Source of the DNA: Fontibacterium medardense
GTDB lineage: Bacteria > Pseudomonadota > Alphaproteobacteria > Pelagibacterales > Pelagibacteraceae
Assembly: GCA_965235075.1 (NCBI GenBank)
Contig: OZ249404.1
Location: 682,001 to 746,000, forward strand
Reading direction: 5' to 3'
Length of the DNA stretch: 64,000 bases
The notes beneath the pieces were generated by a model. The model did not search any database and was not told where the DNA came from. It worked only from the letters and a program-made list of their open reading frames with translations. Numbering within the stretch: the first letter of the stretch is position 1; each line of letters starts with the position of its first letter. Below are positions 52,703-61,082 of the stretch, piece after piece. A program made the translations under genes and the position numbers.

Positions 52703-53147
52703 GGTGATGGATAAATCTTTAAATAAATTATTTACTCAAGGTTTAAGACCTTTGCAAAGTTTATTACCAGAAAATGCAAAAAAAATACTAAAAAAAGACG
52801 GCTTTGTATATTTTGAAATAATTAAAAATTGGAAAAACATAGTTGGTGAAAAAATGTTTAAAAATGTTGCTCCTTTAAAAATTAAAAAAATTAATAATGA
52901 AAATATTCTCTCAATAAATGTTAACAAAAATATAATGATAGAAATTGAATATTCGAGAGATCAAATTATTGAAAAAATTAATAGCTATCTCGGATTTAAT
53001 GCTATTAATAAGATACAAATTATATCTAAAGATTCTTCTTTTGAAATTAAAAAGAAAAAAATCACATTAAGTGAAAATATTTTAAAAAAAATAAATGAGA
53101 TTAAAAGTGAAAATTTAAAAGAAATTTTTTTAAAGCTTAATAAATAA
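52701..53147 (+). CDS. DUF721/DciA-like protein
   Basis: A 148 aa protein of the DUF721 family. The N-terminal half has the family pattern FYFEIIKNWKNIVGEKMFKNVAPLKIKK followed by an ILSINVNKNIMIEIEYSRDQIIEKINSYLGFNAINKIQI segment (quoted in parts). DUF721 members related to DciA load the replicative helicase in many bacteria; whether this one does is inferred. It begins at the shared CATG with mutY, or at the ATG at 52707. The next gene is a DsbA-type thioredoxin 7 bases downstream. Confidence 0.82.
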   Translation: MVMDKSLNKLFTQGLRPLQSLLPENAKKILKKDGFVYFEIIKNWKNIVGEKMFKNVAPLKIKKINNENILSINVNKNIMIEIEYSRDQIIEKINSYLGFNAINKIQIISKDSSFEIKKKKITLSENILKKINEIKSENLKEIFLKLNK

Positions 53148-53154
53148 AATTATA

Positions 53155-53760
53155 ATGACTATAATAAAAAATTATTTAAAAAATATTTTAATCGTTTCTT
53201 CTTTTATATTATTTAGCTCTTTTTCTTATGGACAAAATAATGAGGAAATATTTATTGGTAATAAAAATGCGAAAGTAGAAATTAAAATTTACAGTTCATT
53301 TACATGTCCGCATTGCGCTAATTTTCATAAGAACACTTATCCAAAATTAGTAAAGGAATATGCAAGTAAGGATTTAATTAAAATTAGCTTTATTGATTTT
53401 CCACTAGATATTGCAGCATTAAATGCATCAAAAATTGTTAGATGCTCGGCAAAAGAATCAAGTATCTTGCTAATTGATGAGATTTATAAAAATCAAAATG
53501 CTTGGTCCGCAGGAGATAAGATACAAGAAATTAATAAAAAATTATTTTTGATAGCTAATAAATTTAATTTATCTGATGAAAAACTTTCAAACTGTTTAAA
53601 GGATCAAAAATTGGAGGAAAAAATATTAAACGATAGAATTGATGGTCAAAAAAAATATTCTATTAACTCTACTCCTACTATTATTATTAATGAAAAAAAA
53701 TTTGAGGGAAATCTTACTTTTGAAAATTTATCAAAAGAAATATCTAAAAAATTAAAATGA
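53155..53760 (+). CDS. DsbA-family thiol-disulfide oxidoreductase
   Basis: A 201 aa periplasmic protein with a signal peptide (about residues 1-26, hydrophobic core NILIVSSFILFSSFSYG) and a DsbA/DsbG fold. The active site is CPHC in SSFTCPHCANFHKNTYP, the cis-proline side is INSTPTIIINEKKFEG, and the helical insert contains IDFPLDIAALNASKIVRCSAKES. The family introduces or isomerises disulfides. It overlaps smc by 4 bases and follows the DUF721 gene, an order shared with other alphaproteobacteria. Confidence 0.9.
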   Translation: MTIIKNYLKNILIVSSFILFSSFSYGQNNEEIFIGNKNAKVEIKIYSSFTCPHCANFHKNTYPKLVKEYASKDLIKISFIDFPLDIAALNASKIVRCSAKESSILLIDEIYKNQNAWSAGDKIQEINKKLFLIANKFNLSDEKLSNCLKDQKLEEKILNDRIDGQKKYSINSTPTIIINEKKFEGNLTFENLSKEISKKLK

Positions 53761-56399
53761 AATTTAAAAAACTAGAAATAGTTGGTTTCAAATCATTTGC
53801 CGATAGAACTCATTTACTAATTGAGGATGGCCTTACAGGAATTGTTGGGCCAAATGGTTGTGGAAAATCAAATATTGTCGAAGCTTTAAGATGGTGTATG
53901 GGAGAAACTTCCGCAAAAAGCCTGAGAGGTAGCGGCATGGAGGATGTGATATTTTCTGGAACATCAAACCGCCCTTCTAAAAATATTGCTGAGGTTAATA
54001 TTCTTCTAGAAAATAACGAAAATATTCCTCAATTTAGAGATACTCCAGAAATAGAAGTGAAAAGAAGAATAGAAAAAGACAAAGGCTCAAGTTACTACAT
54101 TAATGGAAAAGAAGTTCGGGCAAGAGACGTACAAATATTATTTGCAGACCTTTCTACCGGAGCTCACTCTCCGTCAATGGTAAGTCAGGGAAAAGTTGGT
54201 TCTTTAATTACTGCAAAGCCTACAGATAGAAGAGCAATATTAGAAGAGGCTGCTGGTATTGGAGGACTTCACGCTAGAAGACATGAAGCTGAGCTAAGAT
54301 TAAATGCCGCTGAAAATAATCTTAAAAAAGCAGACGACATAATGAAGCAAATTGAACTTCAGTTAAAAAATTTATTAAAACAAGCGGAAGAGGCCTCAAG
54401 ATATAAAACAATATCAAATGATATTAAAAAAAGTGAAGCATTGCTCTCTTATTTAAAAATTCAAGAAATTAATAAAGAACTCAAAGAAAGTCAGGAAGGA
54501 TTAAACGAAATTGATGATGATATTAGCGCGGTAACAATTGAAAAAAATTATAGCAGTGAATTATTGGAAAGTGAAAACAAAAGAATTAAGCCTCTAAGAA
54601 ATGATTTTGCAGAAATCACAAGTAAATTACAAAGGCTAAACTTGGAATATGAAGATTTATTTAAACAAGAACAAAGAACTAAAGAAGAATCAGAAAAACT
54701 TAGAATTGATCTAAAAAATGCTAACGAAGACTTACAGAGCGAAAATATTAACATTAACAATGCCAATTCTAATATTAAGCGATTAACTGACGAGAAAAGT
54801 GAAATACTAGAGTTTGAAAAAACCTATTATGAAATTGAAAATAAAACTAATGACAACTTTAAAAAAATCTCAGAAGAATTAAATCTTGAACAAAAAGCAC
54901 TTGAGAATCTATCAGAAAAAATATTCGCAAATATTGGAAATTCCAAAAATAAAAATGCTATTAATAATTATTTAAATTATTTTAAAAATTTTAGTAATGA
55001 GCAGTCTAGAATATTAAATGACACTATAAATAATTTTGAAAACGTTGGACCTCAAAAAGTTAAAGAAAATTTAAGAAATGTTCTAATTAGTTTTGAAGAA
55101 ACATCTAAAAATATCGAAAATTTATATAGTCTAATCAATAAAGATCATGAAAGTTTATCCTCTTTTAATAAAGAGGATATAAAAAAGGAATTTACTCAAA
55201 AGACTTTTTTACTTAAAGAACTACAAGAAAAATATGCGATTTTTCTAAGTAAATATGAAACGATAAAAAACGACTCTATTAAAAGAAAAGAAAGAATTAA
55301 AAGTATTGATACTGAAATAGATAACTGGCGCAATTTAGAGCAAAACTCAAAAACAAAATCAGAAAGTCTTTTATCACGACTAAAAAATTTAGAAAAAGAA
55401 ATTACAAAGATTCAAATAAAGCCAAGCGAAATTGGTGAGCAAAAAGGTTTTTATCAAGAAAATATAAAAAATACTGAAGAAGCTAGAGCAAAGATTAATT
55501 CTGAGATTGAAATTGCAGAAAACAAAATCACAGAAATTAATAAAGCATTAACTGATATTAATGAAAAAGTTTTGTTTGGGCGTGAGAAAAAGGTACGTTT
55601 TGAAACACTTATAGATAACCATAAAGTAAAAATTACAGAGCTAGAGAATAAAGTTAAAGAGGATTTTAAATGTTCAATAGACGATCTTCTAAATGAAGAA
55701 GACAAGTTATCTATTGAGAAAACAAGTATTGAAAAAACAGAAGCTTCATTAAAAACTCTTAAAGATGAAAGAGATAACATGGGCGCTGTAAATTTAAGAG
55801 CGGATGATGAAACTAAAAATCTTGAAAACCAAATAAATAAAATGATGGAAGATAGAAAAGATCTTCTGGCTGGAATATTAAAATTAAAATCTAGCATTAA
55901 CGAATTAAATCAAAAAGGAAGAGAGAAGCTAATTGATGCTTACGACAAAGTTGGTAGAAAATTTAATGACGTATACACAAAATTATTCGGAGGAGGAAAT
56001 GCTAGACTTGAGCTAATAGAATCTGACGATCCTTTAGAAGCTGGTTTAGAACTTTTAGTAAGTCCCCCTGGAAAAAAACTGCAATCAATTACTTTACTAT
56101 CCGGTGGTGAACAGGCTTTAACTGCTATGGCTTTAATATTTGCTGTATTCTTAATTAACCCTGCTCCTATCTGTATTCTTGATGAGGTGGATGCCCCGCT
56201 AGACGATGCAAACGTTACAAGATTTTGCTCGTTAATAGAAGAACTAACAAAAATTACTGAAACAAAATTTATAGTTATCACTCACCATGCTTTAACAATG
56301 TCTAGAATGAATAGATTATATGGAGTAACAATGGCCGAGAGAGGCGTAAGTCAACTAGTCGCTGTTGATCTTGAAAAAGCCGAGGAAATGGTAGCTTAA
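53757..56399 (+). CDS. smc: Chromosome segregation protein SMC, short form without a recognisable hinge
   Basis: Condensin ATPase of 880 aa, well below the usual 1,100-1,200. The N-terminal head has FKSFADRTHL and Walker A GPNGCGKSN (residues 31-39), then long charged coiled coils (about 165-330 and 500-730). The C-terminal head has the ABC signature LSGGEQ (781-786), Walker B ICILDEVDAPLDDAN and the His switch ITHHALTM. In the middle (about 330-500) I see only Asn/Lys/Glu-rich helical sequence and no glycine-rich hinge domain. The heads are intact, so it should bind and hydrolyse ATP. Confidence 0.93.
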   Translation: MKFKKLEIVGFKSFADRTHLLIEDGLTGIVGPNGCGKSNIVEALRWCMGETSAKSLRGSGMEDVIFSGTSNRPSKNIAEVNILLENNENIPQFRDTPEIEVKRRIEKDKGSSYYINGKEVRARDVQILFADLSTGAHSPSMVSQGKVGSLITAKPTDRRAILEEAAGIGGLHARRHEAELRLNAAENNLKKADDIMKQIELQLKNLLKQAEEASRYKTISNDIKKSEALLSYLKIQEINKELKESQEGLNEIDDDISAVTIEKNYSSELLESENKRIKPLRNDFAEITSKLQRLNLEYEDLFKQEQRTKEESEKLRIDLKNANEDLQSENININNANSNIKRLTDEKSEILEFEKTYYEIENKTNDNFKKISEELNLEQKALENLSEKIFANIGNSKNKNAINNYLNYFKNFSNEQSRILNDTINNFENVGPQKVKENLRNVLISFEETSKNIENLYSLINKDHESLSSFNKEDIKKEFTQKTFLLKELQEKYAIFLSKYETIKNDSIKRKERIKSIDTEIDNWRNLEQNSKTKSESLLSRLKNLEKEITKIQIKPSEIGEQKGFYQENIKNTEEARAKINSEIEIAENKITEINKALTDINEKVLFGREKKVRFETLIDNHKVKITELENKVKEDFKCSIDDLLNEEDKLSIEKTSIEKTEASLKTLKDERDNMGAVNLRADDETKNLENQINKMMEDRKDLLAGILKLKSSINELNQKGREKLIDAYDKVGRKFNDVYTKLFGGGNARLELIESDDPLEAGLELLVSPPGKKLQSITLLSGGEQALTAMALIFAVFLINPAPICILDEVDAPLDDANVTRFCSLIEELTKITETKFIVITHHALTMSRMNRLYGVTMAERGVSQLVAVDLEKAEEMVA

Positions 56400-56405
56400 A
56401 TATCA

Positions 56406-56678
56406 ATGTCAGAACTTGACGATCTTAAAAAAAAGATCGAATTAATTAAAAGTAAAAATAAGATTAGTTTATCGAAAAATAATAACAATATAATAGGACT
56501 GGCACTTAGAATTAGCACGGAACTCGTCGCTGCAGTTTTTGTCGCAACTTTTATTGGTTACTACCTAGATAAATGGTTAGGAACTAAGCCAGTTTTTATA
56601 ATAATTCTATTTATAGTTGGTGTTGCCGCTGGAATATTTAATGTTGTGCGATCTGCAAAAATGATTAATAAAGGCTAA
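56406..56678 (+). CDS. atpI: AtpI-like F0 assembly protein
   Basis: A 90 aa protein with a charged N-terminal stretch and two membrane helices in the AtpI pattern: LRISTELVAAVFVATFIGYYLDKWLGTKPVFIIILFIVGVAAGIFNVVRSA (quoted in parts: ISTELVAAVF, LDKWLGTKP, GIFNVVR). AtpI helps to assemble the c-ring. It follows smc by 6 bases and precedes atpB by 4. Confidence 0.9.
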   Translation: MSELDDLKKKIELIKSKNKISLSKNNNNIIGLALRISTELVAAVFVATFIGYYLDKWLGTKPVFIIILFIVGVAAGIFNVVRSAKMINKG

Positions 56679-56682
56679 GTTT

Positions 56683-57417
56683 ATGGCAACTAATCCAATG
56701 CAACAGTTTGAGGTTCACAGAATAGGACCCTCCCTATCTTTCAACGGAATAGATCTATCTTTTACAAACTCAAGTCTTTTTATGCTGATTAGTTCAATAC
56801 TAATTATATTTTTTTTTATAGCCGGAACAAGAAAAGTTAATATTATTCCTGGCAAGATTCAGTTACTTAATGAATTGGTCTTCAATTTTATTTCTAAAAT
56901 GATTAATGAAACTGTTGGTCCAAATGCCAGACCTTATTTTCCTTTTATCTTGACTATATTTTTATTTATTTTAACCCTAAATATGGTTGGTTTATTGCCA
57001 TACGCTTTCACAGTTACAAGTCAGATAATCATTACATTCTTTCTCGCTATTGTAATATTTATTGGAGTAACAATAGTTGGGTTTGCAAAAAATGGCATTG
57101 GATTTTTAAAAATATTCGCTCCTTCAGGAGTTCCTGTTTTTTTATTTCCAATTATAGTTGCAATTGAAATCATCTCTTTTTTAAGTAGACCTATAAGTTT
57201 GTCAGTTCGTTTATTCGCAAATATGTTAGCCGGACATACAATGCTTAAAGTTTTTGGTGGTTTTGTTGTAAGCCTAGGTATTATTGGTGGATGGCTGCCT
57301 TTAAGCTTTTCCGTTGCTTTAACAGCACTTGAAATATTAGTAGCCTTCTTACAAGCTTATGTTTTTGCAGTTTTATCGTGTATTTATTTGAATGATGCTT
57401 TAAATATGCATCACTAA
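56683..57417 (+). CDS. atpB: ATP synthase F0 subunit a (AtpB)
   Basis: Stator channel subunit of the proton-translocating F0. The 244 aa protein has five or six membrane helices. The essential arginine is in the motif FLSRPISLSVRLFANMLAGHTMLKV, where R in LSVRLFANM is the conserved proton-path residue. The opening NPMQQFEVHRIGP is alphaproteobacterial. The order atpI-B-E-F'-F is standard for this class, with F1 located elsewhere. Confidence 0.96.
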   Translation: MATNPMQQFEVHRIGPSLSFNGIDLSFTNSSLFMLISSILIIFFFIAGTRKVNIIPGKIQLLNELVFNFISKMINETVGPNARPYFPFILTIFLFILTLNMVGLLPYAFTVTSQIIITFFLAIVIFIGVTIVGFAKNGIGFLKIFAPSGVPVFLFPIIVAIEIISFLSRPISLSVRLFANMLAGHTMLKVFGGFVVSLGIIGGWLPLSFSVALTALEILVAFLQAYVFAVLSCIYLNDALNMHH

Positions 57418-57440
57418 AAAAATTAACAACTAACAAAAAA

Positions 57441-57445
57441 AGGAG
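57441..57445 (+). promoter_or_regulatory. Strong Shine-Dalgarno of atpE
   Basis: AGGAG lies 7 bases before the atpE ATG at 57453, in a purine-rich leader. Most genes here overlap or abut and lack so clear a site, which fits the high copy number needed for subunit c. Confidence 0.7.
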
Positions 57446-57452
57446 AAAAAAA

Positions 57453-57680
57453 ATGGAACTAGCAGCAGCAAAAATGATAGGAGCTGGATTAGCAGCAATA
57501 GCTTTAGCTGGAGTTGGTGTCGGTATGGGAACAATATTCGGTAATTATTTATCGGCAGCTATAAGAAATCCCTCAGCGGCTCAAAAACAATTTCCTACTT
57601 TATTATTAGGATTTGCTCTTACAGAAGCTATAGGTTTATTTGCTTTAGTTATTGCTCTTTTAATACTTTTTGCATTTTAA
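57453..57680 (+). CDS. atpE: ATP synthase F0 subunit c (AtpE)
   Basis: Proteolipid of 75 aa that forms the rotating c-ring. Two membrane helices enclose a polar loop with the RNPSAAQKQ motif. The proton-carrying carboxylate is the Glu in ALTEAIGLFALV of helix two. The first helix is Gly/Ala-rich. The length is normal for alphaproteobacteria. Confidence 0.97.
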   Translation: MELAAAKMIGAGLAAIALAGVGVGMGTIFGNYLSAAIRNPSAAQKQFPTLLLGFALTEAIGLFALVIALLILFAF

Positions 57681-57715
57681 TTATTAAAATTAATCAATTT
57701 AATAATTTTTAAGTA

Positions 57716-58294
57716 ATGAAGAAAAAAAGTATAGCTATTATAATTTATTGTCTATTTTTTAATAAAATAGCATTTGCCAAAGAAGGAATGCCTCAACTTA
57801 ATCCTGAGTTTTGGTTATCTCAAATCTTATGGTTAACTATAATTTTTGTAATACTATATTTTTTAATTCAAAAGTTTTTTAGTCCGAAATTATTCGCGTT
57901 AATAGACTCAAGAACTAATTTTATTAAATCACTATTAGAAGAAGCTGAACTTTGTAAAAATCAAATTCAAAAATTAGAAAGTGAATACAATCTAATTATT
58001 ACTGAAGCAAAAAATGAAGCAAAGAAAATATCTATAAAATTAAAAAATGATTTTAACGATAAAATTTCATTAAAAAGAAAAGAATTTGAAAATATATTAA
58101 ATTCGGAAACTCTAAAAGCTGAGCAAGAGATAAATAATTTTAAAAAACAAACATTAGAAAATATTCAGAATATAGCTGGAGATTTTTCTAAAGAGTTAAT
58201 AGAGAAAATAACTGGGGTAGCGCCAAACAGTAGCAATCTTAATGCTGTAATTTTAGAAATATCTAACAAAGAAAAAAAATCTCAATATGTTTGA
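57716..58294 (+). CDS. atpF': ATP synthase F0 subunit b' (AtpF2)
   Basis: A 192 aa stator subunit with one membrane helix after a short N-terminal part (FWLSQILWLTIIFVILYFLI), then a long charged helix. The first 20 residues look like a cleavable signal (CLFFNKIAFA). It precedes a second b-type gene, and such paired b'/b genes are typical of alphaproteobacterial F0 clusters. It overlaps atpF by 8 bases. Confidence 0.93.
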   Translation: MKKKSIAIIIYCLFFNKIAFAKEGMPQLNPEFWLSQILWLTIIFVILYFLIQKFFSPKLFALIDSRTNFIKSLLEEAELCKNQIQKLESEYNLIITEAKNEAKKISIKLKNDFNDKISLKRKEFENILNSETLKAEQEINNFKKQTLENIQNIAGDFSKELIEKITGVAPNSSNLNAVILEISNKEKKSQYV

Positions 58295-58784
58295 TGCAAC
58301 TTTCTGGGTAGCAATATCCTTTGCAATTTTTTGCTTAATAATTATCTATAAAAAAATTCCTCAGGTAATTAATAATTTGTTAGATAGCAAAATTAATGAA
58401 ATTAAATCTGAAATTGATAATGCAAAAAATTTAAAAAACGAAAGCCAACAATTGCTTCAAAAATACAAAACAAAGATAGAAGAGGCTAATATAGAAGCCG
58501 GTAAAATTATCAATAATGAAAAAAAAGAGACTGAGATCTTTATAAAAGAATCAGAAAATAAATTTGAACAATTAATTGTTAACAAAAAAAAATCATTAGA
58601 GCAAAAATTAGACCAAATGAGAGTTAAGGCAGTCAAAGATATACAAAATATATCTAACAAAATTGCACTTGATGCAGTAAAAAAAATTATATCAAATTCT
58701 GCTAATGATGAAAAAATGAAAGCGGTCAATCAAAAAAACCTGGATAAAATTTTTGTTAATTTAAAAGATTCTAAAAGCTCTTAA
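58287..58784 (+). CDS. atpF: ATP synthase F0 subunit b (AtpF)
   Basis: A 165 aa b subunit: a membrane helix near the N-terminus (FWVAISFAIFCLIIIYK) followed by a long amphipathic stalk rich in Lys, Asn and Glu. It lies after b' with an 8-base overlap, and its stop overlaps the convergent CDGSH gene by 4 bases. This completes the F0 set; atpH, A, G, D and C are not in the window. Confidence 0.92.
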   Translation: MFDATFWVAISFAIFCLIIIYKKIPQVINNLLDSKINEIKSEIDNAKNLKNESQQLLQKYKTKIEEANIEAGKIINNEKKETEIFIKESENKFEQLIVNKKKSLEQKLDQMRVKAVKDIQNISNKIALDAVKKIISNSANDEKMKAVNQKNLDKIFVNLKDSKSS

Positions 58785-59020
58785 CTTTTTGAGTGAGATC
58801 CATCGCAAAAAGGTTTTTTATTAGTTTTTTTACACCCACATAAAAAATAAGATTTAGCTTCCGATACTGAAAATTTTATAGGAACTATATTTGTAGTCTT
58901 ATGGGAACCGTCACAAAAAGTGCCATCTTTAGATAGTCCGCAGGCACACCAATAATAATTTTTGTCTTTTTCCAAATGAATTTTTATTGGGTTTTTATTT
59001 TTAATAATTTTTTCTTGCAT
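58781..59020 (-). CDS. Dual CDGSH-type iron-sulfur protein
   Basis: A 79 aa protein with two CDGSH clusters: CACGLSKDGTFCDGSH and CGCKKTNKKPFCDGSH, the C-x-C-x8-9-C-D-G-S-H pattern that binds a 2Fe-2S cluster with three Cys and one His (mitoNEET type). The first copy lacks the conserved Pro. The function is unknown; such proteins are thought to act in electron transfer or iron-sulfur transfer. It lies convergent with atpF. Confidence 0.92.
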   Translation of the reverse strand: MQEKIIKNKNPIKIHLEKDKNYYWCACGLSKDGTFCDGSHKTTNIVPIKFSVSEAKSYFLCGCKKTNKKPFCDGSHSKS

Positions 59021-59056
59021 GTTTTTATAGCATAAATTGTATCTTTAGTTATTTCA

Positions 59057-59164
59057 ATGAACAAAAGGTTAGCTTTAATTAGATCTGTATTTATAGATAT
59101 TATTTATATTTATTGGTTTGGTCTCTACAAAACTTCCTCATATAATACTAAATTCAATATTTAA
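59057..59164 (+). other. Possible 35-codon reading frame before ispH
   Basis: An ATG at 59057 opens a 35-codon frame that ends at 59164, 8 bases before the ispH start. Its peptide begins MNKRLALIRS and holds a Tyr/Ile-rich middle (DIIYIYWFGLY). I see no Shine-Dalgarno site and no homology. It may be a leader or chance. The 152-base gap also must contain the promoter of ispH and that of the CDGSH gene. Confidence 0.15.
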
Positions 59165-59172
59165 AAATTTTA

Positions 59173-60123
59173 ATGGAACAAAAAATTGTAAATATATTTC
59201 TGGCAAGTCCAAGAGGATTCTGTGCCGGGGTAGATAGAGCTGTTGAAATAGTAAAAAAAACTATCAATAAATTTGGCGCGCCTGTTTATGTGAGGCATGA
59301 AATAGTGCATAACCAATTTGTGGTCGAAAATCTTAAATCGCAAGGGGCAATATTTGTTGAAGAGCTCTCCGAAATTAAAGATAAATCTAGACCTGTTATA
59401 TTTTCAGCTCACGGCGTTCCTAAAGAAGTAATTAATGAAGCAAAATTAAATAATATTATTTACATAGACGCAACGTGCCCTTTGGTAACAAAAGTTCATA
59501 GAGAGGCCGAAAGTCTAGCAAAAGAAGAATATAACATTATTTTTATTGGCCATAAAAATCATCCAGAAGTAATTGGAACTATGGGGCAAATAGATAATAA
59601 TTATATTACATTAATTGAAAATAAAGATGATATAGAAAATTATTTTCCAAAAATTCAAAATAATAAATTTGCTTACATCACACAAACTACTCTTTCGGTC
59701 GACGATACATTAGAAATCATATCCTTGTTAAAAAAAAAATACCCTTCAATAAAACAACCAATTAAAAGTGACATTTGCTATGCAACAACAAATCGCCAAG
59801 AAGCCGTTAAGAAAATTGCAAAAAAATGTGATTTATTTTTAGTTGTTGGAAGCAAAAGCTCTTCTAATTCGCAAAGATTAGTAGAAGTTGCAAAAAGATT
59901 TGGTTGTAAAGAAAGTATTCTAATGCATTCTGATCAAGAATTACCGGTTGATAAGATTAAGAATTCAAAAAATATAGGCATTACTTCCGGCGCTTCAGCT
60001 CCTGAAATATTGGTTGAGAATTTAATTAAAGAAATTAAAAGTGTTACTAATGTTAAACTTGAAGAAGTAATTACATCGGTTGAAAATGTTTCTTTTAAAC
60101 TTCCTACAATACTTATTAAATAA
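59173..60123 (+). CDS. ispH: 4-hydroxy-3-methylbut-2-enyl diphosphate reductase IspH
   Basis: 4Fe-4S enzyme for the last step of the MEP pathway. The 316 aa protein has the three cluster cysteines in FCAGVDRAVE, ATCPLVTKVH and DICYATTNRQ, plus the VRHEIVHNQFVVE and FSAHGVPKEV motifs, EVIGTMGQ, GSKSSSNSQRL and TSGASAPE, all typical. The stop overlaps the thrB start by one base. Together with ispE in this window it marks the MEP pathway. Confidence 0.97.
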   Translation: MEQKIVNIFLASPRGFCAGVDRAVEIVKKTINKFGAPVYVRHEIVHNQFVVENLKSQGAIFVEELSEIKDKSRPVIFSAHGVPKEVINEAKLNNIIYIDATCPLVTKVHREAESLAKEEYNIIFIGHKNHPEVIGTMGQIDNNYITLIENKDDIENYFPKIQNNKFAYITQTTLSVDDTLEIISLLKKKYPSIKQPIKSDICYATTNRQEAVKKIAKKCDLFLVVGSKSSSNSQRLVEVAKRFGCKESILMHSDQELPVDKIKNSKNIGITSGASAPEILVENLIKEIKSVTNVKLEEVITSVENVSFKLPTILIK

Positions 60124-61082
60124 TGGCTGTTTATACCAAGTTAGAACATCAAGAGGTCAGACAGTTTTTAGAGCAATACAATATAAATAACTTTAAAGAT
60201 TACAAAGGAATTACTGAGGGCGTAGAAAATACTAACTATCTTATTAAAACATCAGAACAAGATTATATCCTTACTATTTATGAAAAAAGAGTTGATGAAA
60301 ATGATTTGCCATTCTTTATAAAATTATTGTCATATTTATCAGAAAATAAATTTCCTTGCCCAAAACCTATTGCAAACAAGAATAATCAAAAAATTAACAG
60401 AATTAAGAATAAAAATGCTGCTTTAGTAACTTTTTTAAATGGACAATCTAAGAATAAAATAACTAGTGAAGAGTGTTTTGAAATAGGGAAAATAACAGCT
60501 CAATTACATGAGATAACAAAAAAATTTGATATTAATAGAAAAAATAATTTATCTATTGAAAATTGGGACAGTATTTTTGAAAAAACAATTAAACAAAAAA
60601 TAGATTTAGACGAATCTATTATTAAAAAAACTAAGAATTATTTAAATTTTTTAAAGGACAAATGGCCAAAAAATCTTCCTCAAGGTATTATTCATGCAGA
60701 TTTATTTCCTGACAATATATTTTTTACAAATAATAAAGTTTCTGGAATTATAGATTTTTATTTCGCGTGCAATGATTTCTTTGCTTATGAGATAGCAGTT
60801 TGCATAAACTCTCTATGTTTTGATAACAATTCTACATTCAATATGACTAAGGCCAAAAATCTTATAGATGGATACACATCTATAAGGACTTTGAGCGAAG
60901 ATGAAAAAAAATATTTACCTATTCTGTCCATGGGTGCGGCCATGAGATTTTTTTTAACAAGGTTATATGATTTTTACCATACAGATAATAAAGCAGATGT
61001 TAAAATTAAAGATCCTTTTGAATACCTTAAAAAAATTGAATTTCATTCAACTATTAAAAATTTTAATGAATATTTTATTTAA
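60123..61082 (+). CDS. thrB: Homoserine kinase ThrB (APH-type)
   Basis: A 319 aa homoserine kinase of the choline-kinase-like (APH) family, not the GHMP type. The opening MAVYTKLEHQEVRQFLEQYNI is the family signature, and the kinase catalytic loop is QGIIHADLFPDNIFF with the metal-binding GIIDFYFACNDFFAYEIAV. It phosphorylates homoserine for threonine synthesis. The neighbours thrC (convergent side, after rnhA) support this. It overlaps ispH by one base and rnhA by one. Confidence 0.93.
   Translation: MAVYTKLEHQEVRQFLEQYNINNFKDYKGITEGVENTNYLIKTSEQDYILTIYEKRVDENDLPFFIKLLSYLSENKFPCPKPIANKNNQKINRIKNKNAALVTFLNGQSKNKITSEECFEIGKITAQLHEITKKFDINRKNNLSIENWDSIFEKTIKQKIDLDESIIKKTKNYLNFLKDKWPKNLPQGIIHADLFPDNIFFTNNKVSGIIDFYFACNDFFAYEIAVCINSLCFDNNSTFNMTKAKNLIDGYTSIRTLSEDEKKYLPILSMGAAMRFFLTRLYDFYHTDNKADVKIKDPFEYLKKIEFHSTIKNFNEYFI

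Noticed and set aside
54548..56281. Several Ser/Leu-rich frames antisense to smc
   Set aside because: They mirror the charged coiled-coil coding strand and have no features of real genes.
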